Position numbers and translations under genes: made by a program. Source: Fodinicola acaciae (GTDB taxonomy: Bacteria > Actinomycetota > Actinomycetes > Mycobacteriales > HKI-0501). From it: 64,000 bases of DNA. Location: the NCBI RefSeq assembly GCF_010993745.1, contig NZ_WOTN01000001.1:623235-687234 (forward strand), written 5' to 3'. A model generated the notes under the pieces. It was given only the letters and a program-made list of their open reading frames with translations, searched no databases and was not told the origin of the DNA. Below are positions 61,167 through 64,000 of the stretch, in pieces (the first letter of the stretch is position 1; each line of letters opens with the position of its first letter).

Positions 61167-62330
61167 ATGGCTGGTTGGCGGCGGCAGCGGGACCAGATGG
61201 TCGACATGATCACGTCGTACGCGGGTGAGCGCGTGCTGGCGGCCTTTCGCGCGGTCCCGCGTCACCGCTTTCTGCCCGAGGTGGCGATCGACGAGGTCTA
61301 TCGCGACCAGCCGGTGGTGACCCGTCGCGACGAGAGCGGCCTGCCGATCAGCTCGTCGTCGCAACCGGCGATCATGGCGGTGATGCTGGAGCAGCTGGAC
61401 GTACGCGAGGGCCAGCGAGTGCTGGAAATCGGCGCCGGGACCGGCTTCAACGCGGCCCTGCTCGGCCATCTGGCCGGCGACACCGGCAGTGTGGTGAGTG
61501 TCGACATCGACCAGGAAACCGTTGACACGGCACGAAAACACCTGGCGGACACGCCGAATGTCACGGTGGTGTGCGGCGACGGGGCCGACGGAGTGCCGGA
61601 TGGCGCACCGTACGATCGGCTGATCTGCACGGTCGGCGTCTGGGACATCTCACCGTCCTGGCGTGACCAGCTCGCGCCAGCGGGCCGGATGGTGCTGCCG
61701 CTCGATCTACGTGGCGTGCAGCGCAGCGTCGCCTTCGAACGCGACGGCGACGGCTGGGTCAGCCGGTCGGTCGAGCCGTGTGGCTTCATGCGGCTGCGCG
61801 GCCGGATGGCCGGACCCGAGGTCGTACGCATGGTGCGGCCTGGCCTGACGCTGTCGCTGCCGGACCCGCACGGCCTCGACCCCGACCGGATCGGCCAGTT
61901 GCTCGACGAGCCGACAAACGAGCAGGTCACGGACCTGATGGTGAGCGGCGCCGAAGTGTTTGGCGGCTTGAGCCTCTGGCTGGCGATCCACGAGCCGGCC
62001 TGGTGCGTGCTCAACGAGCACGGCCACCGGTGGCTGGCCGCCGCGCCGGTGCGGATGCAGCCGGACACCGGCATGACCGCGGGCGTGGCCGGCGGCGACG
62101 GGCTGGCGCTTCTGACAAAACCGGACGAGTCGGCGATCGGCGCGACCGGTTTCGGCGCGGACGGCGACGTGCTGACCGTTCGCCTGCTCGACCACGTACG
62201 TGCGTGGCACGCGGCCGGCCGTCCTGGCACGAGCGGCCTGTGCGTCAAGGCCGTGCCGCCGACGACTCCGGCCGATGGCGGTGAGGTCATCGACAAGACG
62301 TACACGCGGCTGGTGATCAGCCAAACGTAG
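61167..62330 (+). CDS. PCMT-like methyltransferase, long form
   Basis: The 387-residue protein has a protein-L-isoaspartate O-methyltransferase-type domain: FLPEVAIDEVYRD, SSSSQPAIMAVMLEQLDV, the SAM motif VLEIGAGTGFNAALLGHLA and ICTVGVWDISPSW. A C-terminal half of about 170 residues is absent from the housekeeping enzyme. Long forms of this type modify ribosomal peptides (FxLD and graspetide-type systems). No precursor peptide or other maturation gene is next to it, so its target is open. Confidence 0.82.
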   Translation: MAGWRRQRDQMVDMITSYAGERVLAAFRAVPRHRFLPEVAIDEVYRDQPVVTRRDESGLPISSSSQPAIMAVMLEQLDVREGQRVLEIGAGTGFNAALLGHLAGDTGSVVSVDIDQETVDTARKHLADTPNVTVVCGDGADGVPDGAPYDRLICTVGVWDISPSWRDQLAPAGRMVLPLDLRGVQRSVAFERDGDGWVSRSVEPCGFMRLRGRMAGPEVVRMVRPGLTLSLPDPHGLDPDRIGQLLDEPTNEQVTDLMVSGAEVFGGLSLWLAIHEPAWCVLNEHGHRWLAAAPVRMQPDTGMTAGVAGGDGLALLTKPDESAIGATGFGADGDVLTVRLLDHVRAWHAAGRPGTSGLCVKAVPPTTPADGGEVIDKTYTRLVISQT

Positions 62331-62339
62331 GATGATCGC

Positions 62340-63503
62340 ATCGACACCGATCCGAGTACGCGCCTGCGCGCCGTCGCGCTCTACGCCGGCGGTCTGCTGG
62401 GTCCGCTCGGTGGAGGCGTCGTCTCGCCGGTACTGCCGGAGATCGCCGACAGCTTCCACGCCGAGCTGAGCCTGGCTGGCGCCTCGCTCACCGTCTACAT
62501 GGTGGTTTTCGCCGGTTTTCAGCTCATATCCGGCACGTTGGGGGAGCGCTACGGCCGGCGCCGGTCGGTGCTGATCGCGTACGGCGGCTATCTGGTCGCC
62601 TCGCTGCTCGCCGCGCTCGCGCCGACGATCAGCGTGTTCCTGGTCGCGCGCGCACTCCAGGGGCTGGCCAACGCCTTCACTACGCCGCTGCTGATCGCCG
62701 GCCTCGCCGACACCGTGCCGCCGGAGCGCCTCAGCCGGTCGATCGGCACGTACGGCGCCTGCCAGGCCGCCGGCATGTCGCTGGCGCCGCTGTTCGGCTC
62801 AGCCGCCGGCGTCTTCTCGTGGCGGTGGGCCTTCGTCGGCGTCGCGCTGATCGCCGGGCTGCTCGCCCTGGCGCCGCCGCCAGGTGCACCGCGGCCGGGC
62901 GCGAGCGCGCCCTCGTACCGGCCGCTGCTGACGGTGCGGATGGGGCTGCAGTCCTTCATCGCGCTTGTCTCGTATCTCGGCGCCAACGGCGTGGTCTTCC
63001 TGGTCGCCCTGTACGCCGAGCGCCGGCTCGGCATCCCGGACGGTCTGGTCGGCCTGGTGCTGGTCGGATTCGGTGTGGCCGGCATGGCGCTGGCCACGCT
63101 GTGGGGTGGTGTCTGTGAGCGGTTCGGGGCCGTACGCGCGACCGCCGTCGGCATGGCGGCGAGCGGCCTGCTGGTGGCGGCGGTCGCGTGGACGACCTCG
63201 GTGGCCGTACTCGTCATCGTGTGGATCGCGGCCGGTGCGGTCTCGTCGCTGGCCAACGTCGGCCTGCAAAACCTGAGCGCCCGCGAGGTGCCGGACAACC
63301 GCGGCGGCGCGGTGTCGGTGGTCTCGGCGTTCCGGTTTTCCGGAGCGGCGATCGCGCCGCTGGTGTGGCTGCCGCTCTATCCGGTCGGCCTCGGTCTCGG
63401 CCAGCCGCAAGGGGAGTTGGCTTTTGGCGGCGCCGGCCTGGCACTCGTACTCGGAGCGGTCGCCGCGAGCGGCCTGCTGGTCGTTCGGAAGGGGACCGGT
63501 TGA
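62340..63503 (+). CDS. MFS transporter with no ordinary start codon
   Basis: The membrane protein has MFS features, including the loop 2-3 motif GTLGERYGRRRSVLIAYG. The first membrane segment (LYAGGLLGPLGGGVVSPVLP) lies before ATG 62499 in the same frame. Between it and the in-frame stop at 62328-62330 there is no ATG, GTG or TTG. ATC 62340 has AGGA (62329-62332) seven bases upstream. Alternatives are CTG 62364, a one-base error after the out-of-frame ATG 62332, or a shorter protein from 62499 lacking TM1. Cargo unknown. The stop shares a base with the kinase start. Confidence 0.8.
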   Translation: MDTDPSTRLRAVALYAGGLLGPLGGGVVSPVLPEIADSFHAELSLAGASLTVYMVVFAGFQLISGTLGERYGRRRSVLIAYGGYLVASLLAALAPTISVFLVARALQGLANAFTTPLLIAGLADTVPPERLSRSIGTYGACQAAGMSLAPLFGSAAGVFSWRWAFVGVALIAGLLALAPPPGAPRPGASAPSYRPLLTVRMGLQSFIALVSYLGANGVVFLVALYAERRLGIPDGLVGLVLVGFGVAGMALATLWGGVCERFGAVRATAVGMAASGLLVAAVAWTTSVAVLVIVWIAAGAVSSLANVGLQNLSAREVPDNRGGAVSVVSAFRFSGAAIAPLVWLPLYPVGLGLGQPQGELAFGGAGLALVLGAVAASGLLVVRKGTG

Positions 63504-64000
63504 TGGCGCGGCTGGTGCACATCGGGTCGGTGATCGTCGACATCGTCATGTACGTGCCGGGTTTTCCGCGGCCTGGCGGGGATGTGCTGGCGACGCGCAG
63601 CGAGATCACCCCTGGCGGCGGCCTGAACGTGATGATCAGTGCGCGCCGGCAAGGCGCGGCGGTCGCGTACGCCGGACTGACCGGCACCGGTCCCTTTGGC
63701 GAGCTTTGCCGGCAGGAGCTGGAAAAGGCCGGCATCGAGCTGCTGCAGCCGGCGTTTCTGGGGGAGGACACCGGCTATGACGTGGCGCTGGTCGACCCGG
63801 CCGGCGAGCGGACCTTCGCGACCAACCTCGGCGCCGAGTCGCGGCTGGACACCGAGCATCTGGAGCGCATCGTGCCGGCGTCCGAGGACGTCGTCTACGT
63901 CTCCGGTTACGGTCTGCTCGACGTACACAACGGCCGTGCTTTGGCTCACTGGCTGACGAAACTCGATCCAGCGGTGACCGTCGTGGTCGATCCGGGACCA
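63503..64000 (+). CDS. PfkB-family carbohydrate kinase (partial)
   Basis: Only the first 166 codons are in the window. IGSVIVDIVMYVPGFPRPGG and TPGGGLNVMISARRQG are the N-terminal PfkB signature (Asp and Gly-Gly for sugar binding), with VVVDPGP at the edge. It may phosphorylate a sugar or nucleoside; the catalytic C-terminal part is missing. It starts one base inside the MFS stop, so the transporter may carry its substrate. Confidence 0.88.
   Translation, partial: MARLVHIGSVIVDIVMYVPGFPRPGGDVLATRSEITPGGGLNVMISARRQGAAVAYAGLTGTGPFGELCRQELEKAGIELLQPAFLGEDTGYDVALVDPAGERTFATNLGAESRLDTEHLERIVPASEDVVYVSGYGLLDVHNGRALAHWLTKLDPAVTVVVDPGP

Overview
The window is chromosomal DNA from a high-GC Gram-positive bacterium, almost certainly an actinomycete. 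The genes have G/C-rich third positions and frequent GTG starts, and several starts look leaderless. The lgt-gltB-gltD-pyk order and a fabG4/htdX/fadA2 arrangement like that of mycobacteria both point the same way. I cannot name the genus. I saw no tRNA, rRNA, CRISPR array or prophage.

Layout. (1) 0.6-10.3 kb is core metabolism: prolipoprotein transferase, glutamate synthase, pyruvate kinase and acyl-CoA thioesterase. It ends at a 162-bp MITE-like palindrome (10.3-10.5 kb). (2) 10.5-14.3 kb holds a decarboxylase, a small PPOX-type oxidoreductase, an orphan protein with the N-terminal LQxxxGNxAV motif of contractile-injection-system-associated proteins, and an SCP2 protein. (3) 14.3-18.7 kb is a fatty-acid/beta-oxidation island (SCP2, TetR, MaoC hydratase, FabG4-type reductase, thiolase) with twin operators of one type in both divergent gaps. 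(4) 18.7-24.6 kb holds two FAD monooxygenases, a TetR, an AtuA-like protein and a DUF3830 protein. (5) 24.8-31.5 kb is a nitrogen-related block: aminotransferase, semialdehyde dehydrogenase, tartrate/isopropylmalate-type dehydrogenase and a divergent two-gene urease without maturation genes. (6) 31.7-44.6 kb is accessory: secreted SH3 protein, DJ-1/MarR pair, a drrA-drrB-drrC-like drug resistance operon with a double-MerR regulator, an LLM flavin enzyme, a DUF6986 protein, a TetR/lactonase-like pair and an ArsR/MFS pair.

(7) 45.1-56.7 kb is a PucR regulator divergent from a ten-gene purine operon. Its genes all overlap and run from hypoxanthine/xanthine oxidation through urate, hydroxyisourate, OHCU and allantoin to allantoate and ureidoglycolate plus urea. 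Together with the urease-like block and the DUF6986 gene this suggests a strain well equipped to use purines as a nitrogen source. (8) 56.9-64 kb has an NAD(P)-binding protein, a CYP199-like P450 divergent from pobA (probably 4-methoxybenzoate to protocatechuate), an aldo/keto reductase, a PCMT-like methyltransferase, an MFS protein with no ordinary start codon, and a PfkB kinase cut off by the right edge.

The least expected signals are non-genic. A dispersed repeat (about 1-460, 24615-24745, 44590-44940, 56699-56790) has one block whose copies differ mostly by synonymous or conservative changes. The MITE-like palindrome has target-site duplications that form the stop codon of the neighbouring gene. 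The near-palindrome TCCACWGTGGA occurs seven times, far above expectation.
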